64,000 nucleotides of DNA from Alteromonas hispanica. Its GTDB lineage: Bacteria; Pseudomonadota; Gammaproteobacteria; Enterobacterales; Alteromonadaceae. Made by a program: the position numbers and the translations under genes. Positions 18,047-26,847 of the stretch are shown here, one piece after another. Position 1 is the stretch's first letter. The number at the start of each line of letters is the position of its first letter. The stretch is taken from assembly GCF_010500915.1 (NCBI RefSeq), contig NZ_JAAAWP010000002.1, positions 1 through 64,000 on the forward strand, given 5' to 3'. The notes beneath the pieces were generated by a model. It saw nothing but the letters and a program-made list of their open reading frames with translations. It had not been told where the DNA came from and did not search any database.

Positions 18047-18933
18047 GCAAAGTCGATATTGATAATTTTCCCTGCTTGCTACTAGTTACTCATATTGATA
18101 ACACACAGGTATTATCTGGTAATAGTTTCGCAAAACAATTTTTAAATGTTTGCTTTGAGGAGAGCTCGTTAACGCTCACCGACATTCTTTCGAAAGCCTC
18201 ACTCATTTTTTATGAAAGCTATCTAAAACCTATTCTTATTAGTAATGGTAGTTGTAAAGAGGTGCAACTAACTGTTATTGCAAATGGAGGCTCAAGAATT
18301 CCGGCAGTAGCGAATATATGCCTGGTTGATGAAAAACTATTTTGGGCAGTTTACCCCGCCGAAGAGCGCGATAAGCTTTATCAGGAACTGGTCTCGGCTC
18401 GAGAAAACTTAGAACAAAAAACCGAAGAGCTCACTCGCTTAACGCGTTTAGATCCGCTTACTTCTTTGCTTAATCGCAGAGCATTAACTACTGATCTCAC
18501 CAAAATAATCACATTCATAAGGCGTAAATACGTGCCTGTGTGCTTAGTACTCATCGACATCGATTACTTTAAACCTATTAACGATAATTTTGGTCATGAA
18601 TACGGCGATGAAGTGCTGTCAAAACTAGCGTCTACGTTAACTAATGTTGTCAGGGAAAGTGATCTTGTTTCCCGTTGGGGAGGCGAGGAATTTCTCGTTG
18701 CGCTTTACAACACGGACATTCAAGATGCTCAATATTACTGTAATCGAATCCACGAAGCTGTTCAAAAAATTACCCTACCAAACAGCAAAAAACTAACAGT
18801 GAGTATTGGTTTAGCCGCACTAGAGCCTCAAGACCTAAGAGATGAAGACGTTATTGCAAAGAAGATTAATAAAGCAGATAACGCGTTATATAAAGCAAAA
18901 AACAATGGTAGAAACCAAACACAGTTGGGCTGA
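18043..18933 (+). CDS. PAS-GGDEF diguanylate cyclase coupled to RsbQ-like hydrolase
   Basis: The 296-residue soluble protein has a PAS-like N-terminus (about 1-110), a short coiled coil (about 112-135), and a GGDEF domain starting at 'RLDPLTSLLNRRAL'. The active site reads GGEEF, and an RxxD inhibitory site (RESD) sits five residues ahead, so the enzyme should be active and product-inhibited. It would make cyclic di-GMP in response to the hydrolase-generated ligand. The TTG start overlaps the hydrolase stop (TTGA) and is preceded by GAGGAG, showing tight coupling. Confidence 0.88.
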   Translation: MSKVDIDNFPCLLLVTHIDNTQVLSGNSFAKQFLNVCFEESSLTLTDILSKASLIFYESYLKPILISNGSCKEVQLTVIANGGSRIPAVANICLVDEKLFWAVYPAEERDKLYQELVSARENLEQKTEELTRLTRLDPLTSLLNRRALTTDLTKIITFIRRKYVPVCLVLIDIDYFKPINDNFGHEYGDEVLSKLASTLTNVVRESDLVSRWGGEEFLVALYNTDIQDAQYYCNRIHEAVQKITLPNSKKLTVSIGLAALEPQDLRDEDVIAKKINKADNALYKAKNNGRNQTQLG

Positions 18934-19050
18934 ACAATTGTGGATAGCTTTTCATGCGCTTACGGGAGTTTTTGGTTTAAAAGTAGCGGTAGAGATCAGC
19001 GAAATAGAAGAACGCAATCGAACCAAAGTGGAATGCAAATGAGGATGGAA

Positions 19051-19548
19051 ATGAAAAGATTGATGTTACAGGGTAGTGCTCAAACTAAATTTAGCAAGGT
19101 TCTGCGTGGAGCAATTTTCTTAGCTATTGTGGGCACAGCAGGGTGCAGTGATAGTGAAGTAGGCGATGTTTCTCTTGGCGTTTTCACAACCAAAGACATT
19201 AAAATTGATGCGTTGGTTGACCCCATTGTTACGGGCGTGACATGTCACATATCGAGTATTGAAGCCGATTTAGACTTTTCCGATCCATCAGATAGTGCAA
19301 TAGCGTGCAGACAAACTGGGCCTATAACAGCAGAAATGCTAGAGAATATTGATAAATCACCCTCTGGTGACGTTATTTTTAGAAAATCTAAGAGTATATT
19401 TTTTAAAAATATGAAACTTCGTAGAATTTATGACGAAGAGTCTAAGACACTCATGTACCTGTCTTATAGCACAAAAGAAACATCAGGTAGTTACAAGCAT
19501 AGTTTATCCACAGTACCACTGTGGGAAACAGCGGCTTTTAATAATTAA
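19051..19548 (+). CDS. CreA family lipoprotein
   Basis: The protein resembles E. coli CreA: 'DPIVTGVTCHISS', 'SDSAIACRQTGPI', 'VIFRKSKSIFFKNMKLRRIYDE', 'LMYLSYS' and a C-terminal 'STVPLW'. Unlike CreA it carries a lipobox ('VGTAGC'), so it is probably a lipoprotein. CreA has no established biochemical role. I choose the ATG at 19051 because GAGGA lies six bases ahead and the hydrophobic leader begins soon after. The frame is open further upstream, but that part is low-complexity and follows the cyclase gene closely. It is not related to its neighbours by function as far as can be seen. Confidence 0.8.
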   Translation: MKRLMLQGSAQTKFSKVLRGAIFLAIVGTAGCSDSEVGDVSLGVFTTKDIKIDALVDPIVTGVTCHISSIEADLDFSDPSDSAIACRQTGPITAEMLENIDKSPSGDVIFRKSKSIFFKNMKLRRIYDEESKTLMYLSYSTKETSGSYKHSLSTVPLWETAAFNN

Positions 19549-19671
19549 GCGAGTGCTGCGAAAAAGCCTGTGGTGAAAGCTCACTTTTAATAGCGCACGA
19601 TAAAAACGATTTTTTGTCGTGCGTTATCATAACCAATGTAATTAAAGTCGAGTTTGGTTTTAAATAGCTAT

Positions 19672-20430
19672 TTAGAACATACGCGAGTAGACCAGTGTAG
19701 CGCTCAGTGCGGTGTCGTCATCGGTGAGTGGGCTGTCACTTATACTGCTATCGAAAAATGTAGCACCTACGTCAACTCGCGTCATGCCGCCTAAAAACTT
19801 ACCCGTAGACACTGCTACTCTTACTTCGGTATTTGTCGCGCTGCTGCCTTCATACAAACCTCTAAATGCAGTGACTTCTTCAGGACGCACGCCGTAGTAA
19901 TAATCTACATAGTTACTGTCTTGAAAGCTAAGACCAACTGAGGGTTCAATCAAAAAGCCATTTACTCTGAACTGTTTGCCTATTCTTGCAGTTGCTTGAA
20001 AGCCGTCGTACTTTCCTAGCATATCGGCGTTTGTTGATAGGGAATATGTCCAGCTTTGGGTGTTGTAAGTTGCACTTATTCCAGCGGCAAAGCTGAAGTC
20101 TCTGTCTTCCATTCCTTCAAAAATGAAACTGTCAGATTCTTCATAACCTGCAAAGACAGGAACTAATTGAGCATCTATTGTTAAACCCTCACGCTGAAAC
20201 ATTTGATAACTCACGAAGGGCCCATAAACCCGCAGCTTCTCGCCGGCGTAGCCTATAATTGGAATAGGCACAATACGATTGTCGAAGCCTGCATAAACAT
20301 CTTGAGATGCGCTAACACCAAAACCCCACATCCAACCTTGAGGTTGCTGGGGAGCTTGCGCACTTGCTGAAATAGACGCGGTAAGCGCTGCTAGTGTAAG
20401 GCCTATTTTGATACAAGATTGTATTTTCAT
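19672..20430 (-). CDS. MipA/OmpV family outer-membrane protein
   Basis: The 252-residue protein has a signal peptide (to 'SASA-QA') and a beta-barrel pattern of alternating residues ending in 'ALSATLVYSRMF' with a terminal Phe. Motifs 'GWMWGFGVSASQDVY', 'PIPIIGYAGEKLRVYG' and 'FEGMEDRD' are typical of MipA/OmpV proteins, which are outer-membrane proteins with scaffold or osmotic roles in the family. AAGGAAA precedes the ATG. It is transcribed away from the kinase gene that follows. Confidence 0.85.
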   Translation of the reverse strand: MKIQSCIKIGLTLAALTASISASAQAPQQPQGWMWGFGVSASQDVYAGFDNRIVPIPIIGYAGEKLRVYGPFVSYQMFQREGLTIDAQLVPVFAGYEESDSFIFEGMEDRDFSFAAGISATYNTQSWTYSLSTNADMLGKYDGFQATARIGKQFRVNGFLIEPSVGLSFQDSNYVDYYYGVRPEEVTAFRGLYEGSSATNTEVRVAVSTGKFLGGMTRVDVGATFFDSSISDSPLTDDDTALSATLVYSRMF

Positions 20431-20693
20431 GGTTTTGGTTTCCTTGTTTACATAGCATTACGATACATTTAAATCATGACAATTGATCAGCAATTCCAAT
20501 ATTTTGTGTGTAACGAAGTATTGCGAAATCTTTTTCATTTCAACTCACTTTCTCTCGGCCATGTTAAAACGCAAACAAATGAAGATTTGAGAGATAAGAG
20601 CAGCAAGGTTCTTTTTTGAATAAAAAGCCTGTTAGTTGACGGCGAACCTTGTGATAAAGTGAAGAAATATAAAGTAAATGTTTCGAGATTCGG

Positions 20694-21587
20694 GTGATAC
20701 ACAATTATATAATTGGCATTGATGGAGGCGGCTCACACTGTCGCGCTATTCTACAAAATAGTGATGGAAAACATATCGGAGAAGGAGTCTCAGGCGCATC
20801 AAATATTATGAGCGACCCGCATAAAGCGCTAAGCTCTATAATAAGTGCTTCAGAAACTGCTATTGCAGATGCCAATCTGTCTGTCTCACTTTCCGATGTT
20901 GTCGTAATGGCAGGGCTAGCGGGAGCAAACATACCTAAGGCAAAGGATTATTTTCTATCCCTGCCTTTGCCGTTCAAACAAACCCATATAATGAGCGACC
21001 TTCACGCAGCGTGTATTGGCGCACACCGGGGCGCTAACGGCGCGTTAATAATTTGCGGCACAGGTTCTGCGGCGACAAATTATATAAACGGTGAGTTTAC
21101 TGATTTAGGCGGCTATGGACTCAACTTGGGGGATAATGCCAGTGCCGCTTGGCTGGGGCTGCATGCTGTTAAAAGTACGCTACTTACCATGGACGGCGTA
21201 GAAAAAGAAAATAAGTTAGCCAGTGATGTCATTGCGCATCTTGGTATTAATAGCGCACAAGAGCTTGTGGCTATATTGTCTGCTTATCAGCCTAGTGAAT
21301 TTGGCGCTCTCGCTCCTTTAGTTACCAAAAATTATAAACTTGGCTGCAACATGGCGAACGAGCTTATTCAAGCCGGTGCCGACTATATCTCTTCGTTAAT
21401 CTTTGCTCTTTTAGAACAAAGAAACACGGCTAAAGATGATGAAAAAGATATGTCGGTTTGCTTTGTTGGTGGGTTAGCGAATATATACATACCTCTGTTA
21501 TCTTCATCAGCAAGAAAGCTGTTAAGCTCGCCAAAGGCTAACGCACAAGAAGGTGCAATCCACTATTTTACGGCTTTCAGCGGTTAA
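20694..21587 (+). CDS. BadF/BadG-type ATPase, probable glucosamine/N-acetylglucosamine kinase
   Basis: The 297-residue protein begins with 'YIIGIDGGGSHCRA', the phosphate-1 motif of the ASKHA fold, and has 'VVVMAGLAGAN', 'ICGTGSAA' (adenosine/phosphate-2) and 'GLNLGDNASAAWLG'. These match the GspK/NagK-like amino-sugar kinases. It should phosphorylate GlcN or GlcNAc with ATP in the cytoplasm. The start is GTG at 20694, with a GAGA-type ribosome site. No chitin or amino-sugar genes lie beside it, so substrate is from family only. Confidence 0.78.
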   Translation: MIHNYIIGIDGGGSHCRAILQNSDGKHIGEGVSGASNIMSDPHKALSSIISASETAIADANLSVSLSDVVVMAGLAGANIPKAKDYFLSLPLPFKQTHIMSDLHAACIGAHRGANGALIICGTGSAATNYINGEFTDLGGYGLNLGDNASAAWLGLHAVKSTLLTMDGVEKENKLASDVIAHLGINSAQELVAILSAYQPSEFGALAPLVTKNYKLGCNMANELIQAGADYISSLIFALLEQRNTAKDDEKDMSVCFVGGLANIYIPLLSSSARKLLSSPKANAQEGAIHYFTAFSG

Positions 21588-21630
21588 AACTGCAGTAAGC
21601 TTAGCTTTCTGAGCACTTCTTTTATCCTCA

Positions 21631-21655
21631 TTCGCGTTGCATTTTGCAACGCGAA
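21631..21655. promoter_or_regulatory. Candidate activator site (UAS) 1 of the Tad regulon
   Basis: The 25-bp inverted repeat has 11-bp arms around TTT, with core GTTGCA-TTT-TGCAAC at 21636-21650. It shares the GCATTTTGC core with sites at 24784 and 27618, and sits 102 bp (centre to -24 GG) before a sigma54-like element. It could also fold as a 3' hairpin for the kinase gene, but no T-tract follows. Confidence 0.6.
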
Positions 21656-21743
21656 ATCGAATATTCCCGGTAATTCTTTTTAAAGTTATGTGAGTGAAAA
21701 GCATAAGTAGCTGAAAAATATCATTTTCATATTTCCTCCAAGT

Positions 21744-21758
21744 TGGTATCTATTTTGA
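21744..21758 (+). promoter_or_regulatory. Weak sigma54-like promoter before the response-regulator gene
   Basis: TGGTATCTATTTTGA has the invariant GG and correct 12-base spacing, but the -12 element is GA instead of GC. It is the weakest of the three promoters proposed for this locus. Confidence 0.4.
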
Positions 21759-21784
21759 AACAGAATAATGTCTAGGAGGCTATC

Positions 21785-22732
21785 ATGCTAAATATAATCG
21801 ATGTTGTTCGGTGCTTTATTCATCATCAGGGGTACTCACAACGAGGAATATCTTTCATACACAATCGCACGGGCTTTGCACAATGTTTGGTTTCTGAAGA
21901 ACGTATTAACGCTGTATCGCCTGTTATTGACCAAGCAATAAAAGCGGCGCTGCAAGAGCCCGTTCTATTGCCAATTATTTTTATAAAAGAGCGTTCTGGA
22001 TTAAAGATATGGTTTAACGACAGTTGTCTTGCCAACTTTGCCGGTGAGGTTTCCTATTTGTCCCCCTGCTTAGCGAAAACAGAGCTTTTACGGTTTGGGC
22101 GGCCTCTACACTCCATCGAAGATGTCCAAGCCTATAGCGAATATCGAATGGGGGACGCGCGGTGGCAATGGCGCTGGTCTAGAGACTGTGCAACATCGAA
22201 CTCGACGAACTCAACAGTCATGGTTTATCCCATTGACGAGATTGAGAGCAGCTTAGATTCAAATCCGCATAGCAAAAAAGTGTTTTTCCCGTTTTTAAGT
22301 AGCGAGATAGATGCGGTGCTCAATTCATTAAGAAAAGACCAAGTTTCAGTGCTAATTGCCGATGATAGCCCTTCGAGCCTTGGCGTAACTGCAGCCATTT
22401 TGCAAAGCTTGGGGGCTAATGTCTGCACAGCAAAAGATGGCCTGGAAGCGTTATCTTACGCTATGACCAAACATTTCGATGTACTCATTTTAGACGAGAA
22501 GATGCCACAACTTTACGGTAGTGATGTGTTTGAGCAAATAAAAGTCTCTGGTCCCAACATCAACTCTGCACGGCTAATTTTGTCGGGTGTAACCTCGCCA
22601 AATGCGGCAACTAAAATGGCGAAGAAAGGCGTTGACGGTCTACTTTGCAAACCGGTAACCAAAACAATGCTAAAAAGCACCATGGGCTCGTTAATGTTAA
22701 AGCGTAAATCATTTCAATTAACGCCGCTTTGA
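21785..22732 (+). CDS. Response regulator with unrecognised N-terminal domain
   Basis: The 315-residue protein has a REC domain only in its C-terminal part (about residues 190-310): 'VSVLIADDSPSSLG', phosphoacceptor D237 in 'LILDEKMP', and 'LLCKPVT' for the conserved Lys. The first 180 residues match no family I know; they contain several aromatic and cysteine residues but no membrane segment. No DNA-binding output domain is seen, so it is likely a phosphorelay or protein-interaction regulator. TAGGAGG precedes the ATG. It is 19 bp ahead of a hybrid kinase and probably co-transcribed with it, under the UAS at 21631. Confidence 0.8.
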   Translation: MLNIIDVVRCFIHHQGYSQRGISFIHNRTGFAQCLVSEERINAVSPVIDQAIKAALQEPVLLPIIFIKERSGLKIWFNDSCLANFAGEVSYLSPCLAKTELLRFGRPLHSIEDVQAYSEYRMGDARWQWRWSRDCATSNSTNSTVMVYPIDEIESSLDSNPHSKKVFFPFLSSEIDAVLNSLRKDQVSVLIADDSPSSLGVTAAILQSLGANVCTAKDGLEALSYAMTKHFDVLILDEKMPQLYGSDVFEQIKVSGPNINSARLILSGVTSPNAATKMAKKGVDGLLCKPVTKTMLKSTMGSLMLKRKSFQLTPL

Positions 22733-22751
22733 TGCACATTGAGATAAAAGA

Positions 22752-24779
22752 ATGTCCGATACTAGCAATAACTATATGCTGGACATATTGGCACTATCTG
22801 GGCAGCACACTGTAATCTGTGATTATTCGCTTTTTGTAAAGCAGTGCAGTTTTGCCAGTGGTGAACAATCGAGCCTGTCTTCATCCCTGTTGATTGGTCT
22901 TAATGCTGCCAGTTTTATTGAGGTTGAAGGTGTTGAACTGGGGGCAGTATGTAATTCTATTCGTGTAAATACGAATAAGAGTATCGTCGTTCAGGTCACA
23001 AAAATGATTTCGCTTTCAACGCGGTATAACGCGAATATTGTTAAAGCAAAAAACACTATCGTCTTTTTTCTCACCCCAATTAAATCGGCTTGTTCAAACG
23101 AAGCAGAGCCAATAAAAAACAAGTTACAGCCAGATACAACTTCATCTCCATCCTCAACCCCATCCTCAACTACTATGCTTAATTCAATGTCAGCATTGTG
23201 GTCTCAAGTTGGGCACGAGCTGAGAACGCCACTAAACGCAGTACTGGGTGCGTCGGAATTGTTAAAAGACACGCAGCTTACACCACATCAAACCGAATTG
23301 AATAACTTACTGTTCGTTAATGGCAAAATACTATCGCACACAATCAATAATGCGTTGTGCCTTTTAAGCGAGCAGTCTAGTACGGATAAGGAGCAGAGCG
23401 TAACTAACGCAAACGCGCCGTTTAGTGTGGCCAGCTTAGTTGACTCCGTGTTGCTTAAAACCGCTGAGTTAGCGCCTGATAAAAAACATCAATTGGTGTG
23501 CGATATAGAGCCACGTTGCCCGTTAAGCGTAATTGCTGACAAAGCGTTAATAACTAAGGCTTTGGTCAATGCTGTATTGGAGACGGCGAAATTGGCCTCT
23601 ACACATTATGTAGTTTTGAAGCTCGTCTACGAAAAACCTGTAGTAAAAAATAAGCCCATTCACCGCCTTCTCTTTCAAATACAATTGCTGGGAGAAGAGC
23701 TTGAAACAGTCGACTCTTTAAAAGTTCCTGCAATAGGTGTTCTAGAGAGCATAGCGCCGCAAGGTGCTTATAACTATTTTAATGACTTAAACTTGGGGCT
23801 AACGGTATGCCAACACATTATTCATGGTCTTCAAGGTGAAATGATTGCTAATAGCAACACAGAAGGGCACTACTACCATCAAATAACACTTCCTGTTGAG
23901 TTGCACGAGCAAGATAAAAAGGCAATAGGCAGCGTTTACCGCTATGTGGTTTTTAGTGCCAACAATATTGTATCTAATGCGCTTAAAAATACGATTGAAT
24001 GGTTTGGGCAGCAGTGCCATCTGGCCTCATCGCTAGACGAATGCCGAGCTTTTATATCTAAAAATACACGGTTTGTGCTGCACGGAAATACCCCTTCATT
24101 TATTGACTTTATTGATGGTGAGCTTCAAGGCGGGCTTGCTTTAATCATCAATAATAAAGACCTAAGAACGGAAACACTCTGCAATATTCAACAGGCTGCG
24201 TTTGTCGAAGGGGGCGTTTCACCCTTGCTATTTAAGCATGCCAAACAAGTATTTCATCAGCGCCATTTAGATTTTGGCTTGAAGCACGATGATGAGCTTG
24301 ATACTTGCAGCCCAATAAACCACTTGGTTAGAGATTATCAGTTAGCTTCTATTCTTGTTGTTGATGACAACATGAATAATCAACGTGTAGCTAAACATCT
24401 TCTTGAAAAGTTTAATTGCGAAGTGACGTTGGCTAACAGCGGATATGAAGCTATTAATGCTTATGCCAATCAATCTTTCCGTCTTGTATTTATGGATCTG
24501 CGAATGCCAGGAATGGATGGCATTGAAACCACAAAAAACATAAGGGCAATGCTAAGTAAAGAGCGAGCGATTGTGGTGGCGATGACCGCAGAAGATGAAG
24601 AAAAGGCAAAACAGCTTTCTTTTAACGCTCAAATGGACGGCTACATACTTAAACCAATCAATACTGAAAATGTGATTGAGACCCTAGATAAGTTTCTAAA
24701 CCCTACATTTGGTAATGATTCGACGTTGGAAGGTATTGCGAGAGCAAATACTTGGGTGCATAGGATGCTTTCTCCTTAA
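22752..24779 (+). CDS. Hybrid sensor kinase with degenerate ATP-binding domain
   Basis: The 675-residue protein has no membrane segments. It has an N-terminal sensor-like region (1-130), a HisKA domain with H155 in 'GHELRTPLNA', a HATPase-like region (about 220-400) and a C-terminal REC domain (about 540-665; 'LVVDDNMNNQR', 'FMDLRMPGMDG', 'LKPIN'). The ATPase is altered: the Mg-binding Asn of the N-box is E277 in 'VNAVLETAKLA', and no DxGxG G1 box is visible, although 'NLGLTVCQHIIHGLQGEM' remains. It may therefore be unable to autophosphorylate and act as a phosphatase, relay or scaffold. It may feed the stand-alone HPt protein encoded at 36181. Confidence 0.8.
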   Translation: MSDTSNNYMLDILALSGQHTVICDYSLFVKQCSFASGEQSSLSSSLLIGLNAASFIEVEGVELGAVCNSIRVNTNKSIVVQVTKMISLSTRYNANIVKAKNTIVFFLTPIKSACSNEAEPIKNKLQPDTTSSPSSTPSSTTMLNSMSALWSQVGHELRTPLNAVLGASELLKDTQLTPHQTELNNLLFVNGKILSHTINNALCLLSEQSSTDKEQSVTNANAPFSVASLVDSVLLKTAELAPDKKHQLVCDIEPRCPLSVIADKALITKALVNAVLETAKLASTHYVVLKLVYEKPVVKNKPIHRLLFQIQLLGEELETVDSLKVPAIGVLESIAPQGAYNYFNDLNLGLTVCQHIIHGLQGEMIANSNTEGHYYHQITLPVELHEQDKKAIGSVYRYVVFSANNIVSNALKNTIEWFGQQCHLASSLDECRAFISKNTRFVLHGNTPSFIDFIDGELQGGLALIINNKDLRTETLCNIQQAAFVEGGVSPLLFKHAKQVFHQRHLDFGLKHDDELDTCSPINHLVRDYQLASILVVDDNMNNQRVAKHLLEKFNCEVTLANSGYEAINAYANQSFRLVFMDLRMPGMDGIETTKNIRAMLSKERAIVVAMTAEDEEKAKQLSFNAQMDGYILKPINTENVIETLDKFLNPTFGNDSTLEGIARANTWVHRMLSP

Positions 24780-24783
24780 TTGC

Positions 24784-24798
24784 TTTGCATTTTGCAAA
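24784..24798. promoter_or_regulatory. Candidate activator site (UAS) 2 of the Tad regulon
   Basis: TTTGCATTTTGCAAA has two 6-bp arms around TTT. It is identical to the site at 27618-27632 and centred 91 bp before the sigma54 -24 element at 24882. Confidence 0.7.
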
Positions 24799-24880
24799 TC
24801 ACTAATGAAAATCTATTAGGTAATTACCTTGTGTGGCTGTTTTTTAATTAAATATCAGCTAATTAGAATAGTTCTAAGTG

Positions 24881-24896
24881 TGGTCAGTTCCTTGCA
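24881..24896 (+). promoter_or_regulatory. Sigma54 (-24/-12) promoter of the secretin operon
   Basis: TGGTCAGTTCCTTGCA has GG and GC with the right spacing and a consensus -12 (TTGCA). The secretin ATG is 32 bp beyond it, after a GGGGAGG ribosome site. Confidence 0.72.
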
Positions 24897-24927
24897 GTAT
24901 CTTTTTTATGAACCTGGGGAGGTAATC

Positions 24928-26847
24928 ATGAAAACGATAATAAAATTCATGCTTTGCATGATGAGTATGCAGGTAATTGCACAAAGCAATTTAAGCTATA
25001 TCGAAATGGCAGACGGCAATAAGGTAAAAAAAGTTGAGCACTTGGTTAAGTGGACCCATACAAGGTTTGTTTTTAAAAAAGAGGTGAAGCGTGTTGCCGT
25101 GGGCCGCGAGACCACGCTTGATGTGCAAGTTGTAGGGGGGAGAGAGTTACTGATATTAGCCAAGAAGCTTGGCAGAACATCAATGATGGTATGGTATCAA
25201 GACAATAGCTCCGAAACTTTCTTACTCAGTGTAACTGAAGATTACAGTGTTCTTGAAAACGCGCTTAAAGATATTTATCCCGATTTAAGGCTAACCATCG
25301 CTCCAGATCGACACGCAATAGTGCTTCGTGGAACGGTTCCAACCGCCAACTACCGGCAGTCTGCCTATACCGCCGCGAGAAACTATTTGTATGCGAGCAG
25401 TTCCCAACAGTCACAGCCCGTATTAAATCCTCAAGCCGACCAGAATTTACTTAACACACTGCAGCAGCGGCTACAGGGCACAGGAAACTTATCCTCTATG
25501 ATGCAGCAAGCTAACAAGGTTGCCATCATAAACTTAATAAAAGTAACGCAGAAACCGAAGAAGAAAGAAGAGAGGATCGCCGCTTTGCTGCGAGATCTCG
25601 GCGCGCCTGATGTAACGGTAGAAAGAATTCGAGTTAGTGAAATTGATACCGACGATCAGGACGTGTTTATGCTTTCTGGCAGTGTAGCGAATCAAATAGA
25701 GCTGGTAAGAATACTGAGTGCTGTGAGCAAACTTTTTATTCCCGCCGGACTTGGTATGGCTCAGCAACCTGCACTTAATTTGCCAGGCGGTGGTCAGCAA
25801 GCTGCGATAGCTGGCGATCAAGCCATGATAGAAGTACTGGCAAACGAGTCTGGTGCACTAGCATCAGCAGATACCAGCCAACTCAAGTTGAGCAATGTTA
25901 ATTCAAATGTAGGTAGGGCAACCTTGCTTTCTATTGCGGGTGGTCGTGTGCTTTCAAGTATTGAGGTTAAGGATCTTCCGCAAATTCGAGTGTCAGTGCA
26001 GCTATATGAAGTTAATCAGCGACAGCTCGAGCAGTGGCGGCCTGATATAAGTGTACTGACTAACGGATACTCACAAGGCGACGGGCTTTTCGGTTTAGGT
26101 GGGCTGTCAGAAAGGCAAAACGGTAGTGCTAGTGTAGAAAATGCGCTTCAGCTTATTAGCGGTCAATTAACGAATAATATTCAGCTCAGTACTTCGCAAT
26201 TTGCTATCGATATGTTGTTTTCACTACTGGAACAGGAAGGGATATCGCGTACCCTCTCGCGTCCTACATTAACAGTGTTGGCAGGTGAAAGCGCGGTATT
26301 TAAAGTGGGTGGGGAAATTCCTGTACCCACAACTTATAGCCCCTCTGGAATACAAGGGCAAGACCAAGGGATAGGGGGCTCTGTATTCAGTGGTACAGAG
26401 TTTAAGTCATTTGGTGTTGAGCTAAGTGTGAGGGCCTTGGTAGACGAAAAAGATAGAATAACCCTGGATATAAATCCTGTCATTTCTCTTCCAGACACCA
26501 CCCTAACAGCGCAAATAGCGCAAAGCAGTGGCTCAGATTTAAACAGCAGTGCGTTTAATACTCGCAGCATGGAAACATCGGCCCGACTGCGCGATGGTCA
26601 GCCATTAGTTGTGGGTGGTTTATTAAGCTCAGACAGTAATACAAGCCACGACTTTGTGCCCAACTCCAGCGGCAGAAGTCTTTTTGGGAAATTGAGTGAG
26701 TCAACCAGCAACAGCTCAAACAGTAGGGAGCTTATTATTGTTGTAACGCCAACACTGGTGCGGGAGCCCATTAATGACAGTACCCACTGGATGACGCTTT
26801 CTTATTCCGACGACATGATGGCATATTTAAAGGAGCTTGTGCTATGA
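24928..26847 (+). CDS. Tad/Flp-type outer-membrane secretin (RcpA/CpaC)
   Basis: This 639-residue secretin has a signal peptide (to about residue 19, 'QVIA'). Its N-terminal Tad-pilus domain ('VGRETTLDVQVVGGRELLILAKKLGRTSMMVWY') is typical of CpaC, followed by BON-like segments ('TIAPDRHAIVLRGTVPT'). The C-terminal secretin core contains 'VFKVGGEIPVPT', 'LDINPVISLPD' and 'LVVGGLL'. It should form the outer-membrane channel for the pilus. I use the ATG at 24928, with GGGGAGG 6 bases before. It overlaps the next gene by 4 bases. Confidence 0.9.
   Translation: MKTIIKFMLCMMSMQVIAQSNLSYIEMADGNKVKKVEHLVKWTHTRFVFKKEVKRVAVGRETTLDVQVVGGRELLILAKKLGRTSMMVWYQDNSSETFLLSVTEDYSVLENALKDIYPDLRLTIAPDRHAIVLRGTVPTANYRQSAYTAARNYLYASSSQQSQPVLNPQADQNLLNTLQQRLQGTGNLSSMMQQANKVAIINLIKVTQKPKKKEERIAALLRDLGAPDVTVERIRVSEIDTDDQDVFMLSGSVANQIELVRILSAVSKLFIPAGLGMAQQPALNLPGGGQQAAIAGDQAMIEVLANESGALASADTSQLKLSNVNSNVGRATLLSIAGGRVLSSIEVKDLPQIRVSVQLYEVNQRQLEQWRPDISVLTNGYSQGDGLFGLGGLSERQNGSASVENALQLISGQLTNNIQLSTSQFAIDMLFSLLEQEGISRTLSRPTLTVLAGESAVFKVGGEIPVPTTYSPSGIQGQDQGIGGSVFSGTEFKSFGVELSVRALVDEKDRITLDINPVISLPDTTLTAQIAQSSGSDLNSSAFNTRSMETSARLRDGQPLVVGGLLSSDSNTSHDFVPNSSGRSLFGKLSESTSNSSNSRELIIVVTPTLVREPINDSTHWMTLSYSDDMMAYLKELVL

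Noticed and set aside
18940-19050. Upstream extension of the CreA-like frame.
   Set aside because: Composition is unlike the family, and a good ribosome site lies at 19041-19046 before the ATG at 19051.
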